Of a DNA stretch of 64,000 nucleotides, positions 55,742 through 64,000 are shown piece after piece (the stretch's first letter is position 1; each line of letters starts with the position of its first letter). Both the position numbers and the translations under genes were made by a program. The stretch is taken from the NCBI GenBank assembly GCA_038148895.1, contig JBBVGQ010000001.1. One strand, 5' to 3'. This DNA comes from Tamlana sp038148895. Lineage in GTDB: Bacteria > Bacteroidota > Bacteroidia > Flavobacteriales > Flavobacteriaceae. A model generated the notes under the pieces. That model worked only from the letters and a program-made list of their open reading frames with translations. It was not told where the DNA came from and did not search any database.

Positions 55742-55854
55742 AAGAACAACCTCCTTTTGGTTTTTAACTCAAAATAGATGATTTTGGACTGATTATCAAA
55801 TAACAGCATATTTACAACTTTAAATCTTCATTTGATTTGATTTTATAATTGCTC

Positions 55855-55912
55855 AAAATAAATTAAGATCAAGGAACGATAATCGAATTCTGAAGTAGCC
55901 TTAATTTATTTT
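55855..55912. repeat. 13-bp inverted repeat in the 319-bp gap before the PL11 gene
   Basis: Arms AAAATAAATTAAG (55855-55867) and CTTAATTTATTTT (55900-55912), 32-nt spacer, perfect. An 11-bp direct repeat TTTATAATTGC brackets it at 55842-55852 and 55922-55932. The gap 55742-56060 has no gene; it also holds a TAAGTGT/ACACTTA hairpin (56025-56045) directly before the PL11 start. Regulatory role possible, not shown. Confidence 0.5.
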
Positions 55913-56060
55913 TTTCTTATCTTTATAATTGCGCCAATATAGACACTTTAGGATATATAATTTAAATCAGGAAAGTACAGGATAGAGTTTCTTTAATTGA
56001 ATTGTAAATTGCGGCTCTCTGATATAAGTGTAATTTTAACACTTAAAAACTAAACAAAAA

Positions 56061-58202
56061 ATGAAATTACTTAAATACAATAAAATATTGCTTTTTGCTC
56101 TGATTACTCTTTGCAGTTTAACACTTTATGGACAGCGTTACATGGAAAACCTTGGCAGAGGAGTAATTGCCCTGCAAAACGGACCTAGTTCAGCATTAAT
56201 AAGTTGGCGAATTACCGGTGTTGAATACGCCCAGAATGCTACCTACAATGTATACAGAGGGTCATCATTAATTGCTTCCAACCTAAGTGTTTCAAATTAT
56301 ACTGACACCCAAGCATTCTTTCCCGGTCAATATAGTGTGGCTGCTGTCATTAATGGAACAGAGCAGGAACGTTCTGCAGGTGTTGATCGTTTGCAAGAAG
56401 AGTTTTTCACTATTCCCGTTAGAGAGCTAAATGGCGGTTATAATACCCATCAACTGAATGATGCCTCTGTTGGCGATTTGGATGGAGACGGCGAATACGA
56501 AATTGTTGTAAAAAGACTCTCAAATGATCAGTCTCCTACCCGACCCTATTATCACTATCTTGAGGCATATGAACTTGATGGCACTTTTATGTGGGCCATT
56601 AATTTGGGCCCTAATTTGATAAATGCGGTAGAGGTAAACTTTTTGGTTTACGATTTTGATAATGATGGAAAAGCCGAAGTTGCTACCAGAACTTCAGATG
56701 GTATGATTGACGGTTTAGGCAATAATATTGGCGACAGAGATGGAGACGGATACATCGATTATAGTGCTTCAGCAGTACAAAATAGCTCTTGGTACAGAAG
56801 CTACGGGCCAGATTATATATCAATTTTTGATGGTGAAACGGGTGCTGAAATTGCGTGGGATTTTTACATCAGTCTTATGCCAATCGCACAATGGGGGCTA
56901 CCGGGTCAAAACACTGCTCAACTTGCCCATAGAGCTACCAAATGCATGTGGGCTGTTGCCTATCTGGATGGTGTAAATCCAAGCTTTGTAATTGGCAGAG
57001 GTATTTATGAACGCATAAAACTTGAAGCATGGCATTTTAGAAATGGTGAATTGACACAGGAATGGGCTTGGGATAGCAGCCCTAACGGCGTAGCCTCTGA
57101 CTACCACGGGGAAGGAAACCATAACCTAGCTGCCGGTGATGTTGATGGTGACGGTAGGGACGAAATCACCTATGGAGGCATGTGCATTGATGAAAATGGC
57201 AATGGCCTTTACTCTACCACTTTTGGTCATGGCGACGCTGCGCATTTAGCAGATATTAATCCTGATATACCTGGTTTAGAATATTATAGTTGCATGGAGA
57301 GCGCTAATGGTACAACAGTACCGGGTTTAGCCTTAAGAAATGCTGCCGATGGCACAGTGCAATGGGCAAATTGGTCAAGTGGTGATATTGGAAGATGTAT
57401 GGCAGCCGATATAGACCCAAACTATAAAGGTATGGAAATATGGGGTTGGGATGGTTCTGGACTTCGTAGCTGTACAGGAACCTTAATTTCATCAACATAT
57501 CCAACAACAGCTGGAAATGGATGGACCATGAATTTTGGCATTTGGTGGGATGGTGATTTGCAACGTGAATTACTAGACAGAACGGTAATAACCAAATGGA
57601 ATGGAAGTGGGACAGACAGGGTGGCCACATTGTATAATATAGCACCTATTTCCGACAATAATGGAACTAAATCCAATCCTTGCCTTATGGCTGATATTTT
57701 GGGTGATTGGCGCGAAGAAGCTATATTTAGACGTTCAGACAATACAGGCATGGTTGTTTTTGTGACGCCTTTCACGACTGACCAAAGAATGTACACGTTA
57801 ATGCATGACCCCAACTACAGGTCAGCTATTGCATGGCAAATGAATTCATATAACCAGCCTCCAAATCTTGGTTTTTATTTTGGTGGCGGTATGGATACAC
57901 CGCCAGCCCCTAATATTCAATTGGTGGAAGGAACGCTTTCAACTGAAGATATAAGTTTCGAAAATAGTATTTCTGTATGGCCAATACCTACCAAAGATGT
58001 ATTATATATAAGCTCATCATCCAATAATCTATCTGAAATTTCAATTAGTGATGTAAACGGCAGATTGATAAAACATGAAACCCTGAAAAACACAAACAAT
58101 TTAGAAATAAACGTGTCAAATATCCCGTCTGGAATATACTTTTTAAAACTTTCAAATGATTTGGAACAAACTACGGTAAGAAAAATTGTTATAGGAAACT
58201 AA
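56061..58202 (+). CDS. Rhamnogalacturonan lyase, PL11 family, with T9SS sorting domain
   Basis: 713 residues; signal peptide to about 24 (LCSLTLYGQ). Starts with YMENLGRGVIALQNGPSSALISWR and goes through the PL11 eight-bladed propeller, with many calcium-type loops: DLDGDGEYE, DFDNDGKAE, DRDGDGYID, DVDGDGRDE. NLAAGDVDGDGRDEITYGGM and ADILGDWREEAIFR are highly characteristic. C-terminal type A sorting domain from about 635 (SVWPIPTKDVLYIS ... INVSNIPSGIYFLKL). It cleaves the rhamnogalacturonan-I backbone outside the cell. It is alone, not in a pectin locus. Confidence 0.92.
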   Translation: MKLLKYNKILLFALITLCSLTLYGQRYMENLGRGVIALQNGPSSALISWRITGVEYAQNATYNVYRGSSLIASNLSVSNYTDTQAFFPGQYSVAAVINGTEQERSAGVDRLQEEFFTIPVRELNGGYNTHQLNDASVGDLDGDGEYEIVVKRLSNDQSPTRPYYHYLEAYELDGTFMWAINLGPNLINAVEVNFLVYDFDNDGKAEVATRTSDGMIDGLGNNIGDRDGDGYIDYSASAVQNSSWYRSYGPDYISIFDGETGAEIAWDFYISLMPIAQWGLPGQNTAQLAHRATKCMWAVAYLDGVNPSFVIGRGIYERIKLEAWHFRNGELTQEWAWDSSPNGVASDYHGEGNHNLAAGDVDGDGRDEITYGGMCIDENGNGLYSTTFGHGDAAHLADINPDIPGLEYYSCMESANGTTVPGLALRNAADGTVQWANWSSGDIGRCMAADIDPNYKGMEIWGWDGSGLRSCTGTLISSTYPTTAGNGWTMNFGIWWDGDLQRELLDRTVITKWNGSGTDRVATLYNIAPISDNNGTKSNPCLMADILGDWREEAIFRRSDNTGMVVFVTPFTTDQRMYTLMHDPNYRSAIAWQMNSYNQPPNLGFYFGGGMDTPPAPNIQLVEGTLSTEDISFENSISVWPIPTKDVLYISSSSNNLSEISISDVNGRLIKHETLKNTNNLEINVSNIPSGIYFLKLSNDLEQTTVRKIVIGN

Positions 58203-58339
58203 TCTAGATAGAAAGGTAATACTTAAATTAAGTTTAGCTTATGGTATTTATATTTTAAACCTGAACAGTGATTCAAAATCATTCATTAAGAAATTTATTG
58301 TGAAGCATTAGTGTTTTACAACAAAATTAAACTTATTAA

Positions 58340-60013
58340 CTATTCTAAAACAAACTCCAGTGGATTACCAATAGATGCATTTGGAAAACTAATACCCAAA
58401 AGAGCAGACATGGTTGGCGCGATATCAGTAATCTCCGTTTTTTGTAATGTTTGCCCATGTTTAATGCCTTTACCAAAAAACAATAAGGGTACATGGGTGT
58501 CATAAGTTAGCCCAGTATGGTGGTCAGTTCCTGTTCTGTTCCAAGAGGTGTCTTTAAAAACAGAAGGATTATAGACAAACAAAACTTCACCTGAACGTTT
58601 TTGGCTATGCCCATTGGAGAGCAGGGTTTCAATATAACCTTCGGGAGCTTCCAATTGATTAATTTCGGAGGTTACATAAACTTTATCAATCAATTCGTAT
58701 TCTAATAATTTTAAGGCAACTTCTTCCTTTAAATCTTCTAAATCCAAATTGTTTTCATTGATGGCTTCATGGTCAAAGAATATTTGGTTATTTATTCTGC
58801 TTAATACCAAATTGGAAACACCATGTTTATTCAATAAAAATGCGTTCAGTTCCTTGCGCATGGCACTTTCGTCAAAAAGACCTGCCGGTATTCTTTTAGA
58901 CTGTAAATATCCTGGAGCGTAAGGCGCCCCATGATCGGAGGTTAAAAAAACCGTGTACTCACCAACACCAACCTTACTGTCTAAAGTTTTAAAAAGGCGT
59001 TCAAGGTCTAAATCCAACCTCAAATAAGTATCTTCTATTTCTTTAGCATTTGGCCCAAACGTATGCCCTACTTTATCTGTACTGGAATAGCTTACCGTTA
59101 AAACATCGGTAATTTCATCTTGACCCAATTGTTCACCATCAATGGCTGCAATGGCAAAATCGGTTATTAAACTATTTCCATAGGGCGACTCAGCAATAAC
59201 GTCGAAGTTGCCATTGTTTTTTCTTAATTCCTTCAAATCATAAGAAAAAGTAGAAGGTTCCTTCCCCTTAAATCCACCCTCATAAGGACTTACATCATCG
59301 CCACTTTCTGAATACGTATCAATGCTATATAGGGTTTGCCATTCTTTAAAATAAGACTCCGTGATATCCGATTTGTTAAAATCGTCCACCCATTTAGGCA
59401 ATTCTTCCATATAAAATGTACTGGTAATCCAATTTCCATTACCGTCATGTTCATAATCCAACCAATAAGCTGCATTTGCCGTATGGCCAGCTGGTAAAAT
59501 AGCACCCCTATGTTTTAAGGATATGCCAATTGTTTTTGCCCTAAACTGGGTAAACAACCGGTTTTCATCAGCAAATGTGGTTGCCAACATTCTGTGGGGC
59601 GATTTTTTTCCATCTTTACTATTCGTTCCAACTGGATTTACCGAATTGTCTTCTACACAATTCACATCCCTTTTTAAAGTTTTATCAAACCAGTCGTTAC
59701 CAATAATGCCATGGTACTTTGGGGTTGTTCCCGTATAAATTGAGGCATGGCCAGGCCCTGTTTTTGTCGTCACATAATTAAAATGGTTGTTTTTACAGTT
59801 AAAACCTTCATTTACCAAACGTTTAAAACCTCCATCACCGTATTTGTTGTAAAACCGAGTGAGATAATCGTAACGCATTTGATCTACCACAATACCGACG
59901 ACCAATTTTGGGTTTGAAAACTCCATTTCCGTTTTGTTTGAAATGATTTGGGTTTGGGATTTGCAAGAAACCCCAACGGCCAACAAAAGTATAGCCAATA
60001 TTACTTTTTTCAT
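58340..60013 (-). CDS. PafA-like alkaline phosphatase family protein (lipoprotein)
   Basis: 557 residues; lipobox VGVSC (Cys17). VGIVVDQMRYDYLTRFYNKYG is the first metal-binding region; nucleophile Thr85 in TKTGPGHASIYTG; SLKHRGAI carries the K-x-R pair that PafA uses in place of the arginine of E. coli PhoA; metal site SSTDKVGHTFG and SDHGAPYAP, and DHHTGLTYDTHVP near the end. It releases phosphate from monoesters in the periplasm. A TATTTTTG (minus strand, 60032-60039) 18 bp before the ATG fits a promoter. Confidence 0.88.
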   Translation of the reverse strand: MKKVILAILLLAVGVSCKSQTQIISNKTEMEFSNPKLVVGIVVDQMRYDYLTRFYNKYGDGGFKRLVNEGFNCKNNHFNYVTTKTGPGHASIYTGTTPKYHGIIGNDWFDKTLKRDVNCVEDNSVNPVGTNSKDGKKSPHRMLATTFADENRLFTQFRAKTIGISLKHRGAILPAGHTANAAYWLDYEHDGNGNWITSTFYMEELPKWVDDFNKSDITESYFKEWQTLYSIDTYSESGDDVSPYEGGFKGKEPSTFSYDLKELRKNNGNFDVIAESPYGNSLITDFAIAAIDGEQLGQDEITDVLTVSYSSTDKVGHTFGPNAKEIEDTYLRLDLDLERLFKTLDSKVGVGEYTVFLTSDHGAPYAPGYLQSKRIPAGLFDESAMRKELNAFLLNKHGVSNLVLSRINNQIFFDHEAINENNLDLEDLKEEVALKLLEYELIDKVYVTSEINQLEAPEGYIETLLSNGHSQKRSGEVLFVYNPSVFKDTSWNRTGTDHHTGLTYDTHVPLLFFGKGIKHGQTLQKTEITDIAPTMSALLGISFPNASIGNPLEFVLE

Positions 60014-60031
60014 TTAAGCTTTATTTTGATT

Positions 60032-60039
60032 CAAAAATA
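60032..60039 (-). promoter_or_regulatory. -7 box of the PafA-like gene
   Basis: On the minus strand TATTTTTG matches TAnnTTTG, 18 bp before the ATG at 60013. An upstream TTTG at the expected distance is not present, only T-rich sequence. Confidence 0.4.
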
Positions 60040-60119
60040 CTGATTTAAAAACATCATAATTTAAAATTAAAGTTAAATACCACTAACTTTTTTTTACTTT
60101 AGCACAGACAAATTGATAT

Positions 60120-60857
60120 ATGACCTACCTGCAAAATATAGGAGCTTACTTTTTAATGATTGCTGAAATGTTTCGTAAACCAACTAAATGGTCGGTTATG
60201 AAGCAGCTTATCTTAAAAGACGTAGATGACCTAATCATTGGTTCCCTTGGTATCATAGCTTTTATTTCATTTTTTGTTGGTGGTGTTATCACCATCCAAA
60301 CAGCGTTAAATATAGATAACCCTTTAATACCTAAATACTTGGTCGGTTTTGCCACGAGGCAATCTGTTATTTTGGAATTTGCACCAACCTTTACTTCTAT
60401 AATTATGGCCGGTAAAGTTGGGTCATTCATCACCTCAAGCATAGGTACCATGCGCGTTACCGAGCAAATTGACGCTTTGGAAGTTATGGGAATAAACTCC
60501 TTAAACTATTTGGTTTTCCCAAAAACCATGGCCTTAATGTTATATCCGTTTGCTATAGCCATTGGTATGTTTTTGGGTATTTTGGGCGGAATGGCAGCTT
60601 GTGTTTTTGGTGGCTATTCATCATTTGAAGATTATGTTTTAGGTATTCAAACCGATTTTGATACTTTTCATGTTTTTTACTCTTTTATAAAAACATTTGT
60701 TTTTGCCATTGTGCTTGCTACCATACCTTCGTTTTATGGTTATTATATGAAAGGAGGTGCTCTTGAAGTTGGAAAAGCAAGTACCACATCTTTTGTTTGG
60801 ACATCGGTTGTTATTATTTTACTGAACTATTTATTAACTGAAATGATGTTAGGCTGA
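60120..60857 (+). CDS. mlaE: MlaE-type ABC transporter permease
   Basis: 245 residues, five or six membrane helices, DUF140/MlaE pattern: FVGGVITIQTALNIDNPLIPKY, EFAPTFTSIIMAGKVGSFITSSIGTMRVTEQIDALEVMGIN (read in parts) and GVLGGMAACVF-like end. It moves phospholipids between the membranes in Gram-negative bacteria. Stop and next start overlap as TGATG (60857). An MlaD-type substrate-binding protein is not adjacent. Confidence 0.88.
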   Translation: MTYLQNIGAYFLMIAEMFRKPTKWSVMKQLILKDVDDLIIGSLGIIAFISFFVGGVITIQTALNIDNPLIPKYLVGFATRQSVILEFAPTFTSIIMAGKVGSFITSSIGTMRVTEQIDALEVMGINSLNYLVFPKTMALMLYPFAIAIGMFLGILGGMAACVFGGYSSFEDYVLGIQTDFDTFHVFYSFIKTFVFAIVLATIPSFYGYYMKGGALEVGKASTTSFVWTSVVIILLNYLLTEMMLG

Positions 60858-61624
60858 TGATAGAGGTTAAAGATTTACATAAATCGTTTGGCGATGCCCA
60901 TATTTTAAAAGGCATTAGCACCACCTTTGAAAAAGGAAAGACCAATCTAATCATCGGGCAAAGTGGTTCTGGTAAAACCGTGTTTTTAAAATGCTTATTG
61001 GGTTTATTTGACTATGAAAAAGGAAGTATTTCCTATGACGGGAAAATATTTTCACAACTATCGGAAGACCAAAAACGGAATTTACGTGCCGAAATAGGTA
61101 TGGTTTTTCAAGGTAGCGCCCTTTTTGACTCGATGACCATTGAAGAAAACGTCATGTTTCCGCTACAAATGTTCACCAAAATGAGCAAAAGTGAAATGCA
61201 AGATCGTGCCGATTTTGTTTTAAAGCGTGTTAATCTTGATGACGCCCATAAAAAAATGCCTAGCGAGGCTTCTGGCGGTATGCAAAAACGTGTAGCCATT
61301 GCGCGAGCCATAGTTAACAATCCAAAATATTTGTTTTGTGATGAACCCAACTCGGGGCTTGACCCAAAAACGGCCATTGTTATAGACAATTTAATTCAAG
61401 AAATTACCGATGAATACCAAATCATTACTGTCATAAACTCACACGATATGAACTCGGTAATGGAAATAGGCGAAAAAATTGTGTTCTTAAAAAACGGATT
61501 TAAAGAATGGGAAGGCTCAAAAGAGACTATTTTTAAAACTGATAACCAAGCGGTTACCGATTTTGTGTATTCTTCAGAATTATTTAAAAAAGTACGTAAA
61601 ATGTACTTGGATGAAAATCAATAG
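60857..61624 (+). CDS. mlaF: MlaF-type ABC transporter ATPase
   Basis: 255 residues. Walker A GQSGSGKT (34-41), Q-loop VFQGSALFDSMTI, signature ASGGMQKRVAIARA, Walker B YLFCDEPNSGLDP, H-switch INSHDMNS. Together with MlaE it forms the inner-membrane part of a phospholipid transporter. Its last 7 bases overlap the end of the convergent DUF6090 gene. Confidence 0.9.
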   Translation: MIEVKDLHKSFGDAHILKGISTTFEKGKTNLIIGQSGSGKTVFLKCLLGLFDYEKGSISYDGKIFSQLSEDQKRNLRAEIGMVFQGSALFDSMTIEENVMFPLQMFTKMSKSEMQDRADFVLKRVNLDDAHKKMPSEASGGMQKRVAIARAIVNNPKYLFCDEPNSGLDPKTAIVIDNLIQEITDEYQIITVINSHDMNSVMEIGEKIVFLKNGFKEWEGSKETIFKTDNQAVTDFVYSSELFKKVRKMYLDENQ

Positions 61625-62376
61625 TAAACGCCTTTATTGTGTAACTCTTCCTCGATAAATTTCGTCAAATCTTGAATGTATTTTTTGGTTCGCTCTGCCC
61701 TATTATGAACCATATAATTTTCAAAATTCACACCATTTACAAGCCTTAAAAACTCACCTTCCTTTTTCATTTGCACATAGTCTTCTGGCGCAATGTAAAA
61801 TGAACTTTTCCAGAGGAATTCTGGCCTAACATGGGCAGTATAATATTTTAATAAAACAGGGTGGATTTGTTCAGCTTTGAATTTAATCCGTTCCTCTTCA
61901 TACTTGTTATAATAGGAATATGCCGATTCATAAAGCACCGAAATAGCCCCACGTAAACTATCATTCGATACGATTTCCACGCCTTTTGATATCAAAAGTT
62001 CATAACCACTTTTATTGGAGTCAAAATGGGGCGCCACTTTAATGATGGCAACATCATTGTAAAAATCTTCGGTGGGTTCGTCTTTGGTTTTTAAAAAATG
62101 GATGACACTTTTGGATGCCAAATCCACACTATCCATTACTCGAATATCATCCTGAATTTCAAATAAATCATGCCCGAGGTTGGAATGAATTTCTTTTAAG
62201 ATTTTTATTTCTAAAGCTTCTTCCTTTTTCTTGTCATTCCAGTTGTTGATTTGAAGGGCAATTAAAATACCTATTACAACTAAAACGATTTCGCCTATGG
62301 CATACAACAAATATTTGTTGACCCTATTTTCAGATAACAACTTTTGCCTGATTTTTCGAAATAACTTTAGCATCAA
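61618..62376 (-). CDS. DUF6090 family membrane protein
   Basis: 252 residues. One transmembrane helix near 22-45 preceded by the basic MMLKLFRKIRQKLLSENRVNKY; the motif IALQINNWNDKKKEEALE right after it and the layout match DUF6090, common in Flavobacteriaceae, function unknown. The rest is helical and faces the periplasm. It directly follows the DUF389 gene (start at 62376, stop of the other at 62377), so they are probably co-transcribed. Confidence 0.85.
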   Translation of the reverse strand: MMLKLFRKIRQKLLSENRVNKYLLYAIGEIVLVVIGILIALQINNWNDKKKEEALEIKILKEIHSNLGHDLFEIQDDIRVMDSVDLASKSVIHFLKTKDEPTEDFYNDVAIIKVAPHFDSNKSGYELLISKGVEIVSNDSLRGAISVLYESAYSYYNKYEEERIKFKAEQIHPVLLKYYTAHVRPEFLWKSSFYIAPEDYVQMKKEGEFLRLVNGVNFENYMVHNRAERTKKYIQDLTKFIEEELHNKGVYY

Positions 62377-63846
62377 TCAATTAACACGCTTTACCACCAA
62401 CGTATCTAAATCTAATTTTAATTTCAGCCATTTTTCAATTTTTTCTGTGTTCTTTTTTCTAAAGTCTTCTTTAGTTAAAGAATCAACCCATTTAACCGAA
62501 AAAACCGAAACCGTGTCCATTTTGGAGAAATTTGAATTAATGACATTGGCATAAGACAACTGTTCTACCGTTTCATAATTTACCTTTACTTCCTTGGTAA
62601 GTTCATCAAAATCAATATAATTTTTCTCCAGTTTTGAAAGCTGCCTAACCTTATTTTCCAAAAAGGCTATTTTTTGGGTTTGCGATAATAAGTCGAGGGA
62701 ATCTCTAGTACGCAACTCTTCCATATACCTAAAATTATCTAAATTTTTAGATTGGTTCTGGTTAACAATAAGCTTTGTATTTACAAGGGCACTGTACCCC
62801 TTCATATCGCTTTGCAAAAGGGCTATTGTAGATTCGGGTATTTCATCCAAACCAAACGTGTTTAGCTCTATAACTGAATTATCCTTATCAATGTATTTAT
62901 AAGTAGCATTCTTTTTTAAATACTCTGCATGGGGCAGGGCGGCCAATTCCTTTTCAACAAAATTACTGGCATCTCTTGAAAAATTACTTTCGTTTAGTAC
63001 TTGAATGAATGTCCACACCGCTGGAACCATTACCACAATGGCAATAATTGTAGCGAATTTGGATATGCGTCTTCGTTTGGCAGAGTTCGCATATTTAAGC
63101 ATCGGGAATCGCAACACCTTTAACACGATAAATGTTGCCATAGCGATGAAAATGGTATTGATGGTAAAGAGGTACATGGCCCCTAAAAAGTAGTCAAACT
63201 TACCCTTTGCTAAACCATAACCCGCCGTACATAAGGGTGGCATTAAAGCGGTTGCAATGGCCACACCAAAAATAACCGACGCAATTGTACCCCGCTTAGT
63301 TCGCGCAATAATTAGTGCCAAACCACCAAAAAATGCAATTAATACATCACGGATGTCTGGCTTAACCCTACCTAAAAGTTCTGAAGTATCTTCACTTAAC
63401 GGAAACAACCAAAAAAACAAAAATGCTGTCAATAAACTCAGTGAAATCATAGTCGCTAAATTGATTAACGACTTTCTAAGAGTATCAATATCATTAATGG
63501 CAATAGAAAGACCAACGCCTAAAATAGGCCCCATTAACGGAGAAATTAACATGGCACCAATGACGACAGCTGTAGAGTTAGCGTTCAATCCAATAGATGC
63601 CACAAAGATGGAACAGACCAAAATCCAGGCTGTTGCTCCTTTAAAAGGTATATCGCCCTTTATGGCCAATATGGTAGCATCTCTATCGGTGTCCTCCCGA
63701 AAATCCAAGAGTTCACTTAAAAACTTTTTGACGCTGGCAAATAAGCCCCGTGCCTCCTTTTTTATTTCCTCTTTAGATTTCTCGACGTTTACTTCTTGTC
63801 TAACTTCCTCATCCTCTGAAAAGTTAAACTTATTTTCTTCGCTCAT
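62377..63846 (-). CDS. DUF389 family membrane protein
   Basis: 489 residues. After a charged N-terminus (1-75), the membrane part (about 75-280) contains AVVIGAMLISPLMGPILGVGLSIAINDI and IASVIFGVAIATALMPPLCTAGYGLAKG, the DUF389 signature. A coiled-coil, soluble C-terminal region of about 200 residues follows. Members are putative transporters or channels of unknown cargo. It is 2 bp downstream of the manC end. Confidence 0.88.
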   Translation of the reverse strand: MSEENKFNFSEDEEVRQEVNVEKSKEEIKKEARGLFASVKKFLSELLDFREDTDRDATILAIKGDIPFKGATAWILVCSIFVASIGLNANSTAVVIGAMLISPLMGPILGVGLSIAINDIDTLRKSLINLATMISLSLLTAFLFFWLFPLSEDTSELLGRVKPDIRDVLIAFFGGLALIIARTKRGTIASVIFGVAIATALMPPLCTAGYGLAKGKFDYFLGAMYLFTINTIFIAMATFIVLKVLRFPMLKYANSAKRRRISKFATIIAIVVMVPAVWTFIQVLNESNFSRDASNFVEKELAALPHAEYLKKNATYKYIDKDNSVIELNTFGLDEIPESTIALLQSDMKGYSALVNTKLIVNQNQSKNLDNFRYMEELRTRDSLDLLSQTQKIAFLENKVRQLSKLEKNYIDFDELTKEVKVNYETVEQLSYANVINSNFSKMDTVSVFSVKWVDSLTKEDFRKKNTEKIEKWLKLKLDLDTLVVKRVN

Positions 63847-63848
63847 AA

Positions 63849-64000
63849 TTAACCGTATTGCTCTCCAAACTTGTCCTTAACCTTCTGGAGGGTTTTCTTA
63901 ATATCTTGTTCTTTTGCCTTAGGAAAGATAAGCAAAACTTCGTCTTTGTCAACAATAATATAATCTTTGATGCCATCAACCACCACAATTTTATCCTTTT
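63849..64000 (-). CDS. Mannose-1-phosphate guanylyltransferase, C-terminal end (cut by window edge)
   Basis: Only about 50 codons lie in the window. The frame reads VVDGIKDYIIVDKDEVLLIFPKAKEQDIKK and ends in KFGEQYG, which is the tail of the sugar-nucleotidyl transferase of the ManC/GMP kind as I remember it. The catalytic domain is outside. GDP-mannose is a precursor for surface glycans, in keeping with the cluster at 50-54 kb. Confidence 0.65.
   Translation of the reverse strand, partial: KDKIVVVDGIKDYIIVDKDEVLLIFPKAKEQDIKKTLQKVKDKFGEQYG

Noticed and set aside
63257..63880. 207-codon plus-strand open frame opposite the DUF389 gene
   Set aside because: It is the mirror of a well-supported membrane protein gene and has no recognisable features or promoter.
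1..64000. CRISPR arrays, tRNA or rRNA genes, prophage or complete IS elements
   Set aside because: Reading both strands I saw no regularly spaced direct repeats, no cloverleaf-like sequence in any gap, and no transposase, integrase or phage structural gene.

Overview
The window looks like chromosomal DNA of a marine-type member of the Flavobacteriaceae (Bacteroidota). Evidence: AT-rich sequence; SusC/SusD-type outer-membrane pair; three proteins with type IX secretion (T9SS) C-terminal sorting domains; DUF6090 and DUF4136 proteins; YjjG, Mpl and PafA-like proteins of the flavobacterial kind; the TTTG / TAnnTTTG promoter type; and almost no Shine-Dalgarno sequences. There is no rRNA, tRNA, CRISPR array, prophage or complete insertion sequence that I can see.

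Layout. (1) 1-6800, minus strand: fused str/S10 ribosomal operon rpsL-rpsG-fusA-rpsJ-rplC-rplD-rplW-rplB-rpsS-rplV-rpsC (rpsC cut by the window edge). It has a clear promoter before rpsL and a structured, attenuator-like spacer between rpsJ and rplC; tuf is not in the cluster. (2) 6.9-15.65 kb, plus strand: an Omp85-family outer-membrane protein, then a four-gene nutrient-uptake operon (SusC, SusD-like, two unrecognised lipoproteins) closed by a strong terminator. (3) 15.66-20.14 kb: rlmB, a rhomboid protease, rarA, a DUF4136 lipoprotein, an SDR oxidoreductase. (4) 20.14-28.2 kb, minus strand: a 2025-residue alpha-2-macroglobulin with an intact CxEQ thioester motif, a small lipoprotein, and a T9SS-exported M64 metallopeptidase. 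(5) 28.4-41.85 kb: TPR protein, mpl, T9SS beta-helix protein, dienelactone hydrolase, radC, polysaccharide deacetylase-like protein, yjjG, obgE, an HPRT-adenylate kinase fusion, purK-purE. (6) 42-49.8 kb: M3 oligopeptidase, Tat-type aldo/keto reductase, ECF sigma factor with a small HxxxCxxC anti-sigma-like protein, a UbiA-like membrane protein whose end depends on an 11-base homopolymer, gcvP. (7) 49.9-54.4 kb: surface-glycan genes (KAS III-like enzyme, methyltransferase, glycosyltransferase, WbpD-like acetyltransferase, WbpB/WlbA-like dehydrogenase). (8) 54.6-64 kb: hypothetical exported protein, PL11 rhamnogalacturonan lyase with T9SS tail, PafA-like phosphatase, MlaE-MlaF, DUF6090 and DUF389 proteins, and the C-terminal end of a mannose-1-phosphate guanylyltransferase.

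Most of the window is ordinary housekeeping. The items I consider most worth a second look are the rpsJ-rplC spacer RNA; the repeat family with covarying arms that has entered the alpha-2-macroglobulin gene in frame; the macroglobulin / lipoprotein / M64 peptidase set; the homopolymer-controlled end of the UbiA-like gene; the HPRT-Adk fusion; and the enzyme-free SusCD operon with two orphan lipoproteins. I did not find a clear defence island or an obviously new multi-gene system. All family calls come from reading the translations, not from database searches.
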